DNA of 64,000 nt, taken from positions 1 to 64,000 of the forward strand of contig NZ_QQWI01000014.1 of assembly GCF_004125825.1 (NCBI RefSeq). Direction: 5' to 3'. The position numbers were made by a program, and so were the translations under genes. The notes under the pieces were generated by a model. That model was not told where the DNA came from and did no database searches. It saw only the letters and a program-made list of their open reading frames with translations. This document shows positions 43,129 through 52,592 of this stretch, piece after piece. The DNA is from Fusibacter sp. A1. Its GTDB lineage: Bacteria; Bacillota; Clostridia; Peptostreptococcales; Acidaminobacteraceae. Position 1 is the stretch's first letter, and every line of letters begins with the position of its first letter.

Positions 43129-45414
43129 ATGGTGAAAAAGCAACGAAGGAATCCGAGTAGGATGCTACATAAAATCAAGGCGAAGCAGACTAACTCCAGA
43201 AATCTTAAAATGTTGGAACACGTCAGCTGTTCAGATCTGCCTATTATATTTGTTAGCGTCGAAAAAAGAGAGGAATCCTATCAAAGCAGTATCTCCTACA
43301 TCGCACCATCCATAAAATGGGCGCGTCGCCTGCATGATGAAAGGTCGATACTGGAATTGTTCGACGACAATAGCAAGTGGCATATCAAACATCAGTTGGA
43401 GCGGTCAGCAATTTTTGAACTACCTATTACCTATGAAGCAAGACTTGACGGTGAAAAAGATGTCTATGTCTCCATCAATCTTAACCCTGTCATCAATGAC
43501 TTGAAGGTGTTGACGTGGTCTGGAATGATTGTTGACATCACTGAAAAGAAGATGCATGAGATATCCATGCAGCAGGAAAAGGCTTTCCTTGAAGAGTTGT
43601 TCGAGGTAAATGGAAACTTATTGTGTACGACGGACTTAAGCGGAAATCTCTTAAGGTATAATGAGTCCTTTAAAAGCATTTTAGGTTTTGAGGATGTGGT
43701 CTTATCCGCGGATGAGTTTTGGCCTGGGATTTTAGATGCCGGCGCATATGAGTTGCTGAAAACTAAAGTGAAGCAATTAGATAGAAAAAGTAAATATCAA
43801 AGCGTTACGACAAATGTAAATACGAGATATGGCCAAAAGACCATTGCGTGGACATTGTCCAAGGTCAAATTGAAAGAGGATGAGTCCGAATCGATTGTGC
43901 TGTCTGGAGTTGATATCACGCTTCAAAGGAAGACTGAGCACGATTTGAATCTGACAAACGAGCAGTTGAAAACCAAGAACACTCAGGTGGAAAGGGTGGT
44001 CACGCTTCAGGAGACCCTGTTTAGCATATTCGAGCAGCTAAGGAATACAAAAACCCATAAGGATGTTTATGAGCTGATTTCAACTGAGTTCGCCTCTATC
44101 TTGGAGTTTAGAAATCTCTTTATCTGCCTTAAGGAAAACAAGCGAAGTGACACGTTCAATTTTTTCGATCTGAACAGAGAGTTCACACAAATGGATAAGA
44201 ACCTCTATTTTGTCGAACAAAAGGGCATTCTTGGACAGGTCATCAACAAGAAGGAAGCATTCTTCTCCGGTGATGTGAAAAAAGAGGATACCTATATCGT
44301 CCATGATGAAAGGTCCAATTCGATACTGATGGTCCCGATCGTGTTCAACGATTTTCTCTGGGGAGTGATAGGTCTTGACAGTACTGAATATAACGCCTAT
44401 GACGTGATTGAAATAGATATGATAAAACTCGCCGCATCTCATATCTCACTCTATTTTGAAGAGTTGGAGTCTAAAAATGAACTGGTGGCGGAGGCTTCAA
44501 AACTTAGAAAGCTTCACGATGCTTTCAGCTGTATCTTAAACGAGAGGACAGATGACGAGATTGCTGACCATATCATCGGTCAGCAACTGCTGAAACATCT
44601 GGCTGTCTATCGCAGTTTTGATGATGACCTTTCGCTGGTAAGCGACGCATCTAACGAGGACATACCGCTTGTTGAGGATTATGCCAAGGCGTTTGTGGAT
44701 CATGCCATGACAAGGACGACAAGCAGAATTCAGACAACCGCAGGTGGAACCGTGTATCACCTGTCACATCCTGTTGTGAATCAAGAAGAGGTGCTGGGAG
44801 TCTTATATTCAGTAAAAGTGACTCCTTTTATTGCGCAGGAGACCAACATAATCGCAATTCTCGCAGATCAGCTTGCGGTTTATTGGCGGCTCAATCAGAT
44901 GATAGTGCAGTCAAAAAGAGAAGCGCTGATTGATCCCCTGATGGATATTTGGAACCGAAGATATATGATCAGGTGTTTGGAAGAAGAGGATGCGAGGATA
45001 AAAAGGTACGACGGGATCGCCAGTATCGCGCTAATCGATTTAGGAAACTTTAAGGAAATCAATGACACATATGGTCACATTTTCGGGGATCAGGCACTAA
45101 AGATCGTCGCCCGTGTGTTGAAGGCCAACATGAGAGAAACCGATTCAGTAGGCAGATACGGTGGTGACGAATTCTTGATTCTTATGCCGAACACGGGCAG
45201 CGATGAGGCTCAGACGGTACTTGAACGAATCACTGAAGAACTGAACGAAACCCCGGTGATTTCCGATGCTTTCTTTGTAACCGCGGATTACGGTATCGCA
45301 ACCATACCTGAAGATACATTTTCGATGATGGACGGAATACGGGTTGCAGATGAAAGAATGTACAGAAACAAACGAAGCAGAAAAGGAAAGTTCATTAAGA
45401 TAGATATGGAATAG
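43129..45414 (+). CDS. Multidomain PAS/GAF-GGDEF diguanylate cyclase
   Basis: This is a 761-aa cytoplasmic sensor. The N-terminal part (about 25-145) looks like a PAS fold ending in the PAC-like WSGMIVDITEKK. A second PAS follows (about 160-280, LLCTTDLSGNLLRYNESF...GVDITLQRKTE), then a coiled coil, a GAF-like domain (about 310-455) and a second divergent GAF-like domain (to about 590). The C-terminal GGDEF domain (about 595-761) has the active-site motif RYGGDEF. Its opening DPLMDIWNRRYM departs from the usual DxLTGLxNRR. No membrane segment. It would make c-di-GMP in response to unknown signals. ATG at 43129 with GAGGAG. Confidence 0.9.
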   Translation: MVKKQRRNPSRMLHKIKAKQTNSRNLKMLEHVSCSDLPIIFVSVEKREESYQSSISYIAPSIKWARRLHDERSILELFDDNSKWHIKHQLERSAIFELPITYEARLDGEKDVYVSINLNPVINDLKVLTWSGMIVDITEKKMHEISMQQEKAFLEELFEVNGNLLCTTDLSGNLLRYNESFKSILGFEDVVLSADEFWPGILDAGAYELLKTKVKQLDRKSKYQSVTTNVNTRYGQKTIAWTLSKVKLKEDESESIVLSGVDITLQRKTEHDLNLTNEQLKTKNTQVERVVTLQETLFSIFEQLRNTKTHKDVYELISTEFASILEFRNLFICLKENKRSDTFNFFDLNREFTQMDKNLYFVEQKGILGQVINKKEAFFSGDVKKEDTYIVHDERSNSILMVPIVFNDFLWGVIGLDSTEYNAYDVIEIDMIKLAASHISLYFEELESKNELVAEASKLRKLHDAFSCILNERTDDEIADHIIGQQLLKHLAVYRSFDDDLSLVSDASNEDIPLVEDYAKAFVDHAMTRTTSRIQTTAGGTVYHLSHPVVNQEEVLGVLYSVKVTPFIAQETNIIAILADQLAVYWRLNQMIVQSKREALIDPLMDIWNRRYMIRCLEEEDARIKRYDGIASIALIDLGNFKEINDTYGHIFGDQALKIVARVLKANMRETDSVGRYGGDEFLILMPNTGSDEAQTVLERITEELNETPVISDAFFVTADYGIATIPEDTFSMMDGIRVADERMYRNKRSRKGKFIKIDME

Positions 45415-45416
45415 AA

Positions 45417-45433
45417 TTAACCTGTTCTTAATA
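45417..45433 (+). promoter_or_regulatory. Weak Pho box and promoter of phoP
   Basis: TTAACC (45417) and TTAATA (45428) are 11 bp apart, like the larger Pho-box arrays further down. A -10 TATAAT lies at 45454-45459. Autoregulation of phoP is suggested but only two repeats are seen. Confidence 0.4.
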
Positions 45434-45486
45434 TGGGCGTGTGTTCAATGATCTATAATGAAGGTAATTGACTTAAGGAGGAACTT

Positions 45487-46173
45487 GTGGCTAAGCTTGA
45501 AGTAGTGATAATTGAAGATGACGAACATATCGTGGAACTCCTGAAATACAATCTCGAAGAAAACGGTTATTCGGTCCATTACTCGACAAACGGAAGCGAG
45601 GGTCTAGAACTGGTGACGAACATCTTACCTGATGTTTTGCTTCTTGACTTGATGATTCCCGAACTAGATGGATTTGAAGTATGTAAAAGACTCAAACAGA
45701 ATGAACAGACCCGTGAAGTCCCTATTATCATGCTGACCGCAAAGGGCAGTGAGATGGATAAGGTGCTTGGCCTTGAAATCGGGGCGGATGACTATTTGAC
45801 AAAACCTTTTAGCATACGTGAACTTCTAGCAAGGGTGAAGGCGGTTCTTAGACGTTCGGTGCAGGCAACCAAGAATAGCAGCAAGCAATTTAAAGTAGGA
45901 AACCTGACGGTCGACATTGATAAACACGAGGTATCGAGAAACGATGAAGTATTTCAGCTGACTTATAAGGAGTTCGAACTACTGAAAATCTTACTGGAGA
46001 ACCGTGGAAGGGTACTGACGCGAGATGAGTTGCTTGATGCGGTATGGGGATATGAGTACTATGGTGAAACCAGAACGGTCGATGTTCATGTCAGACATCT
46101 CAGAAAGAAAATAGAGACCGAGTCGGAAAAATACATCGAGACCATTCGTGGTGTCGGATACAAGATCAAGTAG
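45487..46173 (+). CDS. phoP: Phosphate-responsive response regulator PhoP/PhoB
   Basis: This 228-aa OmpR-family regulator has a receiver domain (1-120) with the acidic pair IEDDEH, the phosphoacceptor aspartate in LLLDLMIPELDGFE (about 52), and the lysine of DDYLTKPF. The winged-helix DNA-binding domain (about 130-228) ends RGVGYKIK. GTG start at 45487 after AAGGAGG. Its place next to pstSCAB-phoU and phoR, and the Pho boxes before pstS and pstC, identify it as the phosphate regulator. Confidence 0.9.
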   Translation: MAKLEVVIIEDDEHIVELLKYNLEENGYSVHYSTNGSEGLELVTNILPDVLLLDLMIPELDGFEVCKRLKQNEQTREVPIIMLTAKGSEMDKVLGLEIGADDYLTKPFSIRELLARVKAVLRRSVQATKNSSKQFKVGNLTVDIDKHEVSRNDEVFQLTYKEFELLKILLENRGRVLTRDELLDAVWGYEYYGETRTVDVHVRHLRKKIETESEKYIETIRGVGYKIK

Positions 46174-46201
46174 GCAGAGCTTAAATGCTCTGCTTTTTTT
46201 A
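46174..46201 (+). terminator. Terminator of phoP
   Basis: GCAGAGC and GCTCTGC with a 6-nt loop, then TTTTTTT, starting right after the stop codon. Confidence 0.85.
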
Positions 46202-46216
46202 TTGGAACCATCCGAC

Positions 46217-46302
46217 TTAACACGGCTTTAACATGACCTTAATTACACTTAACAAAGCATTAACTTAGACAAAACATACGAAGGGGTTCTACACGTTATA
46301 AT
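46217..46302 (+). promoter_or_regulatory. Pho-box array and promoter of pstS
   Basis: Five TTAACA-like hexamers lie at 46217, 46228, 46239 (TTAATT), 46249 and 46260 (TTAACT), in an 11-bp phase with one 10-bp step. This is the PhoP-binding pattern of Firmicutes. A -10 TATAAT is at 46297-46302. Confidence 0.8.
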
Positions 46303-46339
46303 TACCTTGTCAATTAAAACTTGAAAGGAGAAATCAAGA

Positions 46340-47248
46340 ATGAAATTAGGATTAAATAAGTTGGTAATACTCGTAGTCGCACTAGTAATGGTAGTTGGAA
46401 TTTTTGCAGGATGTTCTTCAAATGCGTCAGACAACGGAGGGCAGCCAGCGCCAGAACAAAAGGAAACTGTAAATGCGTCAGATGACGCAGGGCAGCCAGC
46501 GACAGAACTAAAGGGATCTATCAATGTTGTCGGTTCTACATCGGTGACACCTGTGGCGCAGCAGCTTGCAGAGAAATTTATGGAAATCAATAGTGGCGTC
46601 AAAGTGAACGTTCAAGGAGTAGGGTCTTCTGCAGGCGTTAAAGCGACAGATGACGGTTCTGCAGCAATCGGAATGGCTTCAAGAAACCTCAAAGAAGCTG
46701 AAAAAGCTTGGGGAATCGATGAATATGTAATCGCTTTTGACGGTATTGCGGTTGTTGTACATCCATCGAATGGGGTAAAAGAACTGACAACGGATCAGGT
46801 AACAGCTATCTTCAACGGCTCGATTAAGAACTGGAACGAGCTTGGCGGTTCGGATCACGAAATCCTAGTTGTGTCACGAGAAGAGGGTTCTGGTACGAGA
46901 GGCGCATTTGAAGAGTTGATGAACTTAGAATCCGACAACGGTTCTACAGTTAGGGAAGATGCATTGTTCGCTGAAGGAAACGGCGCTGTAAAGGCGAATA
47001 TCGCTTCTAAGGACTACGCAATCGGATATGTGTCATTATCCTACTTGGATGAATCCGTTCAAACGGTTAAGATTGACGGTGTGGAAGCAACAGTCGAGAA
47101 CATCGTCGCTGGAAGTTACAGTGTATCCAGGCCTTTCCTGATGCTTACAAAAGGTCAAGTAGATCCTCTGGCTCAGGCGTATTTGGACTTCGTATTTTCG
47201 GCTGAAGGACAAGCCATTGTCGCTGAAAACTTAATTCCAGTCAAGTAG
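46340..47248 (+). CDS. pstS: Phosphate-binding lipoprotein PstS
   Basis: This is a 302-aa ABC-transporter binding protein. A lipoprotein signal peptide (1-25) ends with the lipobox FAGC, so the mature protein starts at Cys25 and is lipidated by Lgt. After a linker with a 17-residue tandem repeat comes the binding domain: GSINVVGSTSVTPVAQQLAEKF, IGMASRNLKEAE, IFNGSIKNWNELGG and SREEGSGTRGAFEEL, the phosphate-contact loops of PstS. Its transcript is controlled by the Pho boxes at 46217 and closed by a terminator at 47285, so it is expressed separately from, and likely more strongly than, pstCAB. Confidence 0.95.
   Translation: MKLGLNKLVILVVALVMVVGIFAGCSSNASDNGGQPAPEQKETVNASDDAGQPATELKGSINVVGSTSVTPVAQQLAEKFMEINSGVKVNVQGVGSSAGVKATDDGSAAIGMASRNLKEAEKAWGIDEYVIAFDGIAVVVHPSNGVKELTTDQVTAIFNGSIKNWNELGGSDHEILVVSREEGSGTRGAFEELMNLESDNGSTVREDALFAEGNGAVKANIASKDYAIGYVSLSYLDESVQTVKIDGVEATVENIVAGSYSVSRPFLMLTKGQVDPLAQAYLDFVFSAEGQAIVAENLIPVK
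46421..46522 (+). repeat. 51-bp tandem duplication in the pstS linker
   Basis: Two in-frame copies of a 51-bp unit (starting 46421 and 46472) encode NASDNGGQPAPEQKETV and NASDDAGQPATELKGSI. They lengthen the flexible linker between the lipid anchor and the phosphate-binding domain. Confidence 0.85.
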
Positions 47249-47284
47249 TTTTTACGAAAATCCTAGCTATAGCAAGCATAAACG

Positions 47285-47312
47285 AACAGTCCCGATTGGG
47301 ACTGTTTTTTTT
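47285..47312 (+). terminator. Terminator of pstS
   Basis: AACAGTCCC and GGGACTGTT (9 bp, loop GATT), followed by a run of T. Confidence 0.92.
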
Positions 47313-47324
47313 ATGTCTTTTAAG

Positions 47325-47389
47325 TTTACATCGACTTAACAAATCCTTAACCTATGTTGAACATGACGAAAGAGTTGAGCTGATATAAT
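47325..47389 (+). promoter_or_regulatory. Pho-box array and promoter of pstCAB-phoU-phoR
   Basis: TTTACA (47325), TTAACA (47336), TTAACC (47347) and TTGAAC (47357) are spaced 11, 11 and 10 bp. An extended -10 TGATATAAT ends at 47389, 21 bp after the last repeat, a spacing typical for PhoP activation. Confidence 0.78.
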
Positions 47390-47414
47390 GAGTGAGAAAA
47401 AGGGAGGAATAAGG

Positions 47415-48386
47415 ATGAGTAATGAAAGTGTGGCTGTGCAAGTTGCAATCAAGGCCTCTGAACCAAAAAACGATGATGCGGGCCTGTCTTTGAAAAAGAT
47501 GAATGACGCTTCAAAAAAGCGTATGAATAAAAAAAGAGCTTTACTTGAAAAATCAGTGGAAAATGTGTTTTTAATCGCAGCTCTTATCGCTGTTGTCAGT
47601 GTTGTCGGGATTCTGTTTTTCATTTTAATGAAAGGACTTCCTGCGATTCAGGAGATAGGACTATTCAATTTTGTCTTAGGGCAGAAATGGAAACCAAGTG
47701 CTGAGCTTTACGGTATCTTCCCGATGATCCTGACCTCGATCTATGCTACGGCAGGCGCCATCGCATTCGGGGTGCCAGTCGGGATTCTGACAGCGGTATT
47801 TATGGTTGAAATCGCGCCGGAGTGGCTTCAAAGGATCATCCGTCCGACCATCGAACTGTTAGCGGGAATTCCATCTGTTGTTTACGGTTTCTTCGGACTC
47901 TTGGTATTTGTGCCGATCATCGACGGTATTTGGGATAACGGCGGAAACAGTCTGCTTGCGGCGATCATGATCCTTGGAATCATGATTCTTCCAACAATCA
48001 TCACTGTAACTGAAACAGCGCTCAGATCGGTGCCTAAAGAATATAAAGAAGGCGCGCTCGCTTTAGGAGCCACTCACATGCAGACGATTTTCGGTGTGAT
48101 GGTTCCAGCAGCGAAGTCTGGAATTCTCGCAGCTGTGGTGCTTGGTATCGGTCGTGCGGTAGGTGAAACAATGGCGGTGATCTTAGTTGCGGGCAATTCG
48201 ACGCTCATGCCTACAAGCGTACTGGACAGGGTCAGAACAATGACTGCGAATATCGCGATGGAAATGGGATACGCGTTCGGTCTCCACCAAGAAGCCCTCT
48301 TTGCTACAGGTGTGGTACTTCTCGTATTCATCATGCTGCTTAATATTCTGCTAAGTAAACTTACTGGCAATACGGAAAGGTCATAG
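47415..48386 (+). CDS. pstC: Phosphate ABC transporter permease PstC
   Basis: This is a 323-aa membrane protein. After a charged N-terminal tail of about 45 residues there are six hydrophobic segments. PstC runs include ELLAGIPSVVYGFFGLLVFVP and the EAA-loop KEYKEGALALGATHMQTI, which contacts PstB. ATG 47415 is used because GGGAGG lies upstream; the frame extends back to 47388, into the promoter. First gene of the pstCAB-phoU-phoR unit. Confidence 0.94.
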   Translation: MSNESVAVQVAIKASEPKNDDAGLSLKKMNDASKKRMNKKRALLEKSVENVFLIAALIAVVSVVGILFFILMKGLPAIQEIGLFNFVLGQKWKPSAELYGIFPMILTSIYATAGAIAFGVPVGILTAVFMVEIAPEWLQRIIRPTIELLAGIPSVVYGFFGLLVFVPIIDGIWDNGGNSLLAAIMILGIMILPTIITVTETALRSVPKEYKEGALALGATHMQTIFGVMVPAAKSGILAAVVLGIGRAVGETMAVILVAGNSTLMPTSVLDRVRTMTANIAMEMGYAFGLHQEALFATGVVLLVFIMLLNILLSKLTGNTERS

Positions 48387-48389
48387 GTC

Positions 48390-49253
48390 ATGGAACAGCT
48401 AAGAGTAGGTTCAAAACAAAAAAAACGTAGGGATTTGTCAGAAAGATTGCTAAAGGGCCTGATCTTTTTATCGGCTTTCATCACAGTAGGCATGCTTTTA
48501 TGGATACTGAGTTATATTGTATTCAATGGTATAAAGGAAGTTTCGTGGGAGTTTTTAACCACCTCGCCTAAAGGTGAGGAAGGTGGGATACTTCCTATGA
48601 TACTGAATACGATCTATATTATCGTACTTGCGCTGATGATTTCGACTCCAATCGGCGTCCTTTCCGCAATCTATCTTGTGGAGTACGCGAAACCGGGCAA
48701 AACCGTCAGGTTCATCAGATTTTGCACAGAGTCGCTTGCTGGGATTCCATCCATCATCTACGGACTATTCGGTCTGATTTTCTTTGTTACGCTGCTCAAA
48801 TGGCAGTTCTCAATGATTTCAGGTGCCGTCACCCTAAGCATCATGGTGCTTCCTACAATGATTCGGACAACTGAAGAAGCGTTAAAGGCGATACCGAACG
48901 GATATAGGGAAGCCAGCATGGGGCTGGGCGCCTCTAAGCTTAGAACAGTTATGAAAGCGGTTCTCCCCAGCGCACTTCCAGGAATATTGGCAGCAATCAT
49001 ATTGAATACAGGAAGAATTGTAGGCGAGACAGCTGCGGTGGTCATGACTGCGGGTATGTCACCCTATATAGCAAAGTCTGCAAGCGAATCGGGTAGAACC
49101 CTTGCTGTGCACATGTATCTGCTTGCAAAGGAAGGCATATCCTTTGAAAAGGCATATGCCACAGCGACCGTGCTTGTAATTATCGTCTTATTGATCAACT
49201 TATCGACCAAGCTCGTAGCAAAACTGCTAAGCAGGGATAAGGATAAAGTCTGA
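48390..49253 (+). CDS. pstA: Phosphate ABC transporter permease PstA
   Basis: This 287-aa membrane protein has six hydrophobic segments, [20 protein letters not shown] and the EAA loop [24 protein letters not shown]. It forms the channel with PstC. The start lies 3 bp after the pstC stop, and the end abuts the pstB region. Confidence 0.94.
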   Translation: MEQLRVGSKQKKRRDLSERLLKGLIFLSAFITVGMLLWILSYIVFNGIKEVSWEFLTTSPKGEEGGILPMILNTIYIIVLALMISTPIGVLSAIYLVEYAKPGKTVRFIRFCTESLAGIPSIIYGLFGLIFFVTLLKWQFSMISGAVTLSIMVLPTMIRTTEEALKAIPNGYREASMGLGASKLRTVMKAVLPSALPGILAAIILNTGRIVGETAAVVMTAGMSPYIAKSASESGRTLAVHMYLLAKEGISFEKAYATATVLVIIVLLINLSTKLVAKLLSRDKDKV

Positions 49254-49267
49254 TGGAGAGGGGTATT

Positions 49268-50023
49268 ATGGAAAACATAATTATCGATGTGAAAAAATTG
49301 GATTTGTTTTATGGCGAATTTCAGGCGCTCAAGTCCATTAATCTGAAAGTGAAAAAGAACAAAGTCACTGCGCTTATCGGACCTTCGGGATGCGGTAAGT
49401 CCACGTTTCTAAAGACAATCAACCGGATGAACGATCTTGTTGAAGGTGTAAGGGTCAATGGGGACATCCATCTGAATCGTGAGAATGTCTATCAGGACAT
49501 AGATGTGATCGAGCTGCGAAAACGTGTGGGCATGGTGTTTCAAAAGCCGAACCCCTTTCCTATGAGCATCTATGATAACGTCGCATACGGTCCGAGAGCT
49601 CATGGCATTAAGAATAAAAGTGAACTCGATCAGATCGTTGAACAGAGTTTGAAAAAAGCGGCGATTTGGGATGAGGTCAAAGACAGGTTGAAAAAAAGCG
49701 CGCTTGGCTTATCGGGCGGGCAGCAACAAAGGCTATGCATCGCAAGAGCGCTAGCTGTAGAACCAGATGTACTGCTGATGGATGAGCCTACCTCTGCCTT
49801 AGATCCTATATCCACGCTTAGAATTGAAGAACTGGTAAATGAACTTAAGGAAAATTACACGATTGTGATCGTTACCCATAACATGCAGCAGGCGGGCCGA
49901 ATTTCAGACCAGACCGCGTTCTTTTTAAACGGCGAAGTCATAGAGTTCAGCGATACAGTTGATCTGTTCAACCATCCAAGAGATGAGCGGACTGAGAACT
50001 ACATCACAGGTAGATTCGGTTGA
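49268..50023 (+). CDS. pstB: Phosphate ABC transporter ATPase PstB
   Basis: This 251-aa ABC ATPase powers the Pst importer. Walker A is GPSGCGKST, the Q loop [20 protein letters not shown] is the PstB hallmark, the ABC signature is LSGGQQQR and Walker B is [11 protein letters not shown], with the switch histidine in [11 protein letters not shown] 49268 with GAGAGGGG upstream gives the usual length; an in-frame ATG at 49253 overlaps the pstA stop. Confidence 0.96.
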   Translation: MENIIIDVKKLDLFYGEFQALKSINLKVKKNKVTALIGPSGCGKSTFLKTINRMNDLVEGVRVNGDIHLNRENVYQDIDVIELRKRVGMVFQKPNPFPMSIYDNVAYGPRAHGIKNKSELDQIVEQSLKKAAIWDEVKDRLKKSALGLSGGQQQRLCIARALAVEPDVLLMDEPTSALDPISTLRIEELVNELKENYTIVIVTHNMQQAGRISDQTAFFLNGEVIEFSDTVDLFNHPRDERTENYITGRFG

Positions 50024-50035
50024 TAGGAGAAGAGA

Positions 50036-50695
50036 ATGAGTACATTAAGAGCGCATTTTGATTTAGAATTAAAAACACTGACGGATAAGATCATCAGTAT
50101 GAGCACGCTAATTGAGAAGGCGATCGATCAGACCTTGCTCGCCCTTGTCAACAAGGACGAATCGCTTGCGAAGCAGGTGATTGCGGGGGATGATGTGTTT
50201 GATAGAATGGAGAAGGAAATCGAGGATGAATGCGTGTCTTTGATTTCTCGTCAGCAACCTGTCGCAAGTGACCTGAGGGCGATTTTTTCAATCATGAAGA
50301 TCGTGACTGATTTTGAAAGAATCGCTGACCACTGTGAAGACATTTCAAGCATCACCTTGAATCTGATCACTCAGGATTACGTCAAGCCGCTGGTAGACAT
50401 ACCCAAGATGGCCGATCTGGTGAAGGAAATGGTACGGAAAACGGTGGACTGCTATATTGAGCAGGATGTGATCAAGGCAAGGCTCATATGCGCCAACGAC
50501 GATGCCGTAGACAGATACTATCAACTGGTCATAGATGATGTGAAGCTTCTTCTAGCTGAAAAGCCTGAAGCAGCGGGTCAACTTCTCGATTTCCTGATGA
50601 TAGCCAAGTACCTTGAGAGAATGGCCGATCATTCAACAAATATTGCCGAATGGGTGATCTATTCCGTAGAGGGTGAGCATTTTTCAAGCAATTAG
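50036..50695 (+). CDS. phoU: Phosphate regulon modulator PhoU
   Basis: This 219-aa all-helical protein is made of two PhoU repeats, each with the E(x)xxDFERIADHxxD-type metal site: TDFERIADHCEDISS (about 94-108) and AKYLERMADHSTNIAEW near the end. PhoU links transporter state to the kinase PhoR and dampens signalling when phosphate is plentiful. It lies between pstB and phoR in one unit, with a hairpin terminator after it. Confidence 0.95.
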   Translation: MSTLRAHFDLELKTLTDKIISMSTLIEKAIDQTLLALVNKDESLAKQVIAGDDVFDRMEKEIEDECVSLISRQQPVASDLRAIFSIMKIVTDFERIADHCEDISSITLNLITQDYVKPLVDIPKMADLVKEMVRKTVDCYIEQDVIKARLICANDDAVDRYYQLVIDDVKLLLAEKPEAAGQLLDFLMIAKYLERMADHSTNIAEWVIYSVEGEHFSSN

Positions 50696-50702
50696 CCTAG
50701 TG

Positions 50703-50733
50703 AACAAGTATTCGATATGGATACTTGTTTTTT
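50703..50733 (+). terminator. Terminator after phoU
   Basis: AACAAGTAT and ATACTTGTT with a 9-nt loop, then TTTT. It may set lower expression of phoR relative to pst genes. Confidence 0.8.
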
Positions 50734-50803
50734 ATTCCAATCGCATAACAGACGTATTTGATTTATAATGTAATTAAATATTAAATCTCAAGTGGAGGAT
50801 ACT

Positions 50804-52546
50804 ATGCAAAAAAGATTGCTGATTACCTATATTGTGCTTATCTCAGTGATGTTAAGCGCGTTCATATGGATTGTGAATAGTAGTTTGAGCGAATCGGTAC
50901 AGTCGCAGTACGAGGTCCATTTTATCAATGAGCTAAATCTCCTGAAGACAATCATCGAGAAGGATCAGCCAGATTCTACAAGGATGCAGGAGTATTTCGA
51001 TAAGATGGGACCGATCACTGATGCAAGGATCACCTATATCGACCGGCAAGGCATTGTGCTCGCGGACACCTATGAAAATCCTGAGCTGATGGACAACCAC
51101 ATCAACCGTGAGGAAGTTGAGGAACTGCTAAGTCAAAATGAATATGGTCTGGCGATAAGGTATTCCTCGACCATGAAAGAGAACTTCATGTATACGGCGA
51201 CACTTATTTCCATAGATGGTGTGGATTACATTGTCAGAATATCAAAGCCGATGGCCGAACTTGAAGCGTTGAATAAGAATATTCAAAGATTTGCTGTGAA
51301 CTTATCCATCTTCGCAGCTGTAGCGGCTTCTATGATGGGCTATTTTCTAAGCAAGTGGATGATTACTCCTATCCATGATTTGATAACCTCTGTCGGCTTA
51401 ATTACAAGAGGCGATTATGGAAGAAAGATCTATCCTTATAGGAACGATGAAATCGGTAAACTGGCCGATTCTTTCGATTCGATGAGAGAGAACTTGTCGA
51501 GCACCATGACAGACCTGACGACAAGAAACGCAGAGCTCAAATCAATACTTAACAGCATGGTCAACGGTATCATTGCGGTTGACAGAAATAGAAATATCAT
51601 TATGATCAACCAGCAATCCTTTGAGATCCTGAACCTTCCTGAACAATTTGTAGGAAAGCAGGACTCGATGTATAAAATCATCAAAAATGAGGAAATCATT
51701 CAAATGATAGATGAGGCGATGCACCTAGGCGTCGCAAAATCCAAAGAACTCGTCCATAATCATCTAGAAAAGACATTGAGAGTCTATATTCACCCCATAC
51801 TTACAGAGACACGTGAGATCCTTGGTAGTATGATCATTCTTGAAGATGTCAGTCAAATCAGAAAGCTCGAACATATACGTTCTGAATTCGTGTCAAATGT
51901 ATCCCACGAGCTAAAGACACCGCTCACCTCGATTATGGGGTTTGTAGACACTCTTAAAGCGGGGGCGATGAAGGACGGTGAGAAATCGAAGCGATTCCTA
52001 GGAATCATCGAGACTGAAGCCGAACGGTTACACCGCTTGATTAGCGACATACTGCTACTTTCAGAGATTGAAAGCGCTGAAAACGAACTGGATGCCACCA
52101 GGGTGGATATTTCGGATGTCATCAAAGAAGTGGTGGATATGATTTCGATCAATATCGACAGCAAGCCTGTGGAATTAAGCATCGAACATCTTGAAAAGGC
52201 GTTCGTCCTTGCCAATAGGGACAGGATAAAGCAAATGCTGATCAACTTGGTGGACAACGCCGTTAAATACACAGAAGTAGGGTATGTCCATATTCGTCTG
52301 ACAACTAGCGGCAAGCATGCTGTTATTGAAATTGAAGATACAGGCATCGGTATCAGCGACGTGGACAAGGCAAGGTTATTTGAAAGGTTTTACCGGGTGG
52401 ATAAGGCAAGATCGAGAAAAGCCGGCGGTACCGGTCTGGGGCTCTCGATCGTCAAACATATCATCAACCTATATAAAGGTGAAATTCATGTTCAAAGCAA
52501 AAGCGGCGAGGGATCTACTTTTCTTGTCCGCCTCCCGCTAGCATAA
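50804..52546 (+). CDS. phoR: Phosphate sensor histidine kinase PhoR
   Basis: This 580-aa membrane kinase has a first membrane segment (about 5-24), an extracytoplasmic domain (about 30-160), a second segment (about 165-187), then HAMP (about 187-240), PAS (about 245-350), HisKA with the phosphoacceptor histidine in NVSHELKTPLTS, and HATPase with DNAVKYTEVG, DTGIGI and GGTGLGLSIVK. This is the Firmicutes PhoR layout. ATG at 50804 after GGAGG. Partner of PhoP at 45487, from which it is separated by the pst genes. Confidence 0.93.
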   Translation: MQKRLLITYIVLISVMLSAFIWIVNSSLSESVQSQYEVHFINELNLLKTIIEKDQPDSTRMQEYFDKMGPITDARITYIDRQGIVLADTYENPELMDNHINREEVEELLSQNEYGLAIRYSSTMKENFMYTATLISIDGVDYIVRISKPMAELEALNKNIQRFAVNLSIFAAVAASMMGYFLSKWMITPIHDLITSVGLITRGDYGRKIYPYRNDEIGKLADSFDSMRENLSSTMTDLTTRNAELKSILNSMVNGIIAVDRNRNIIMINQQSFEILNLPEQFVGKQDSMYKIIKNEEIIQMIDEAMHLGVAKSKELVHNHLEKTLRVYIHPILTETREILGSMIILEDVSQIRKLEHIRSEFVSNVSHELKTPLTSIMGFVDTLKAGAMKDGEKSKRFLGIIETEAERLHRLISDILLLSEIESAENELDATRVDISDVIKEVVDMISINIDSKPVELSIEHLEKAFVLANRDRIKQMLINLVDNAVKYTEVGYVHIRLTTSGKHAVIEIEDTGIGISDVDKARLFERFYRVDKARSRKAGGTGLGLSIVKHIINLYKGEIHVQSKSGEGSTFLVRLPLA

Positions 52547-52576
52547 AAAAAACAGGAAGTCCTTTGGACTTCCTGT
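52544..52576 (-). terminator. Terminator of the ACT-domain gene
   Basis: ACAGGAAGTCC and GGACTTCCTGT form a perfect 11-bp stem with a 3-nt loop. The T run is on the minus strand, so it serves the minus-strand gene, though it also faces the phoR end. Confidence 0.85.
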
Positions 52577-52592
52577 CGCATTCTGATGGATA

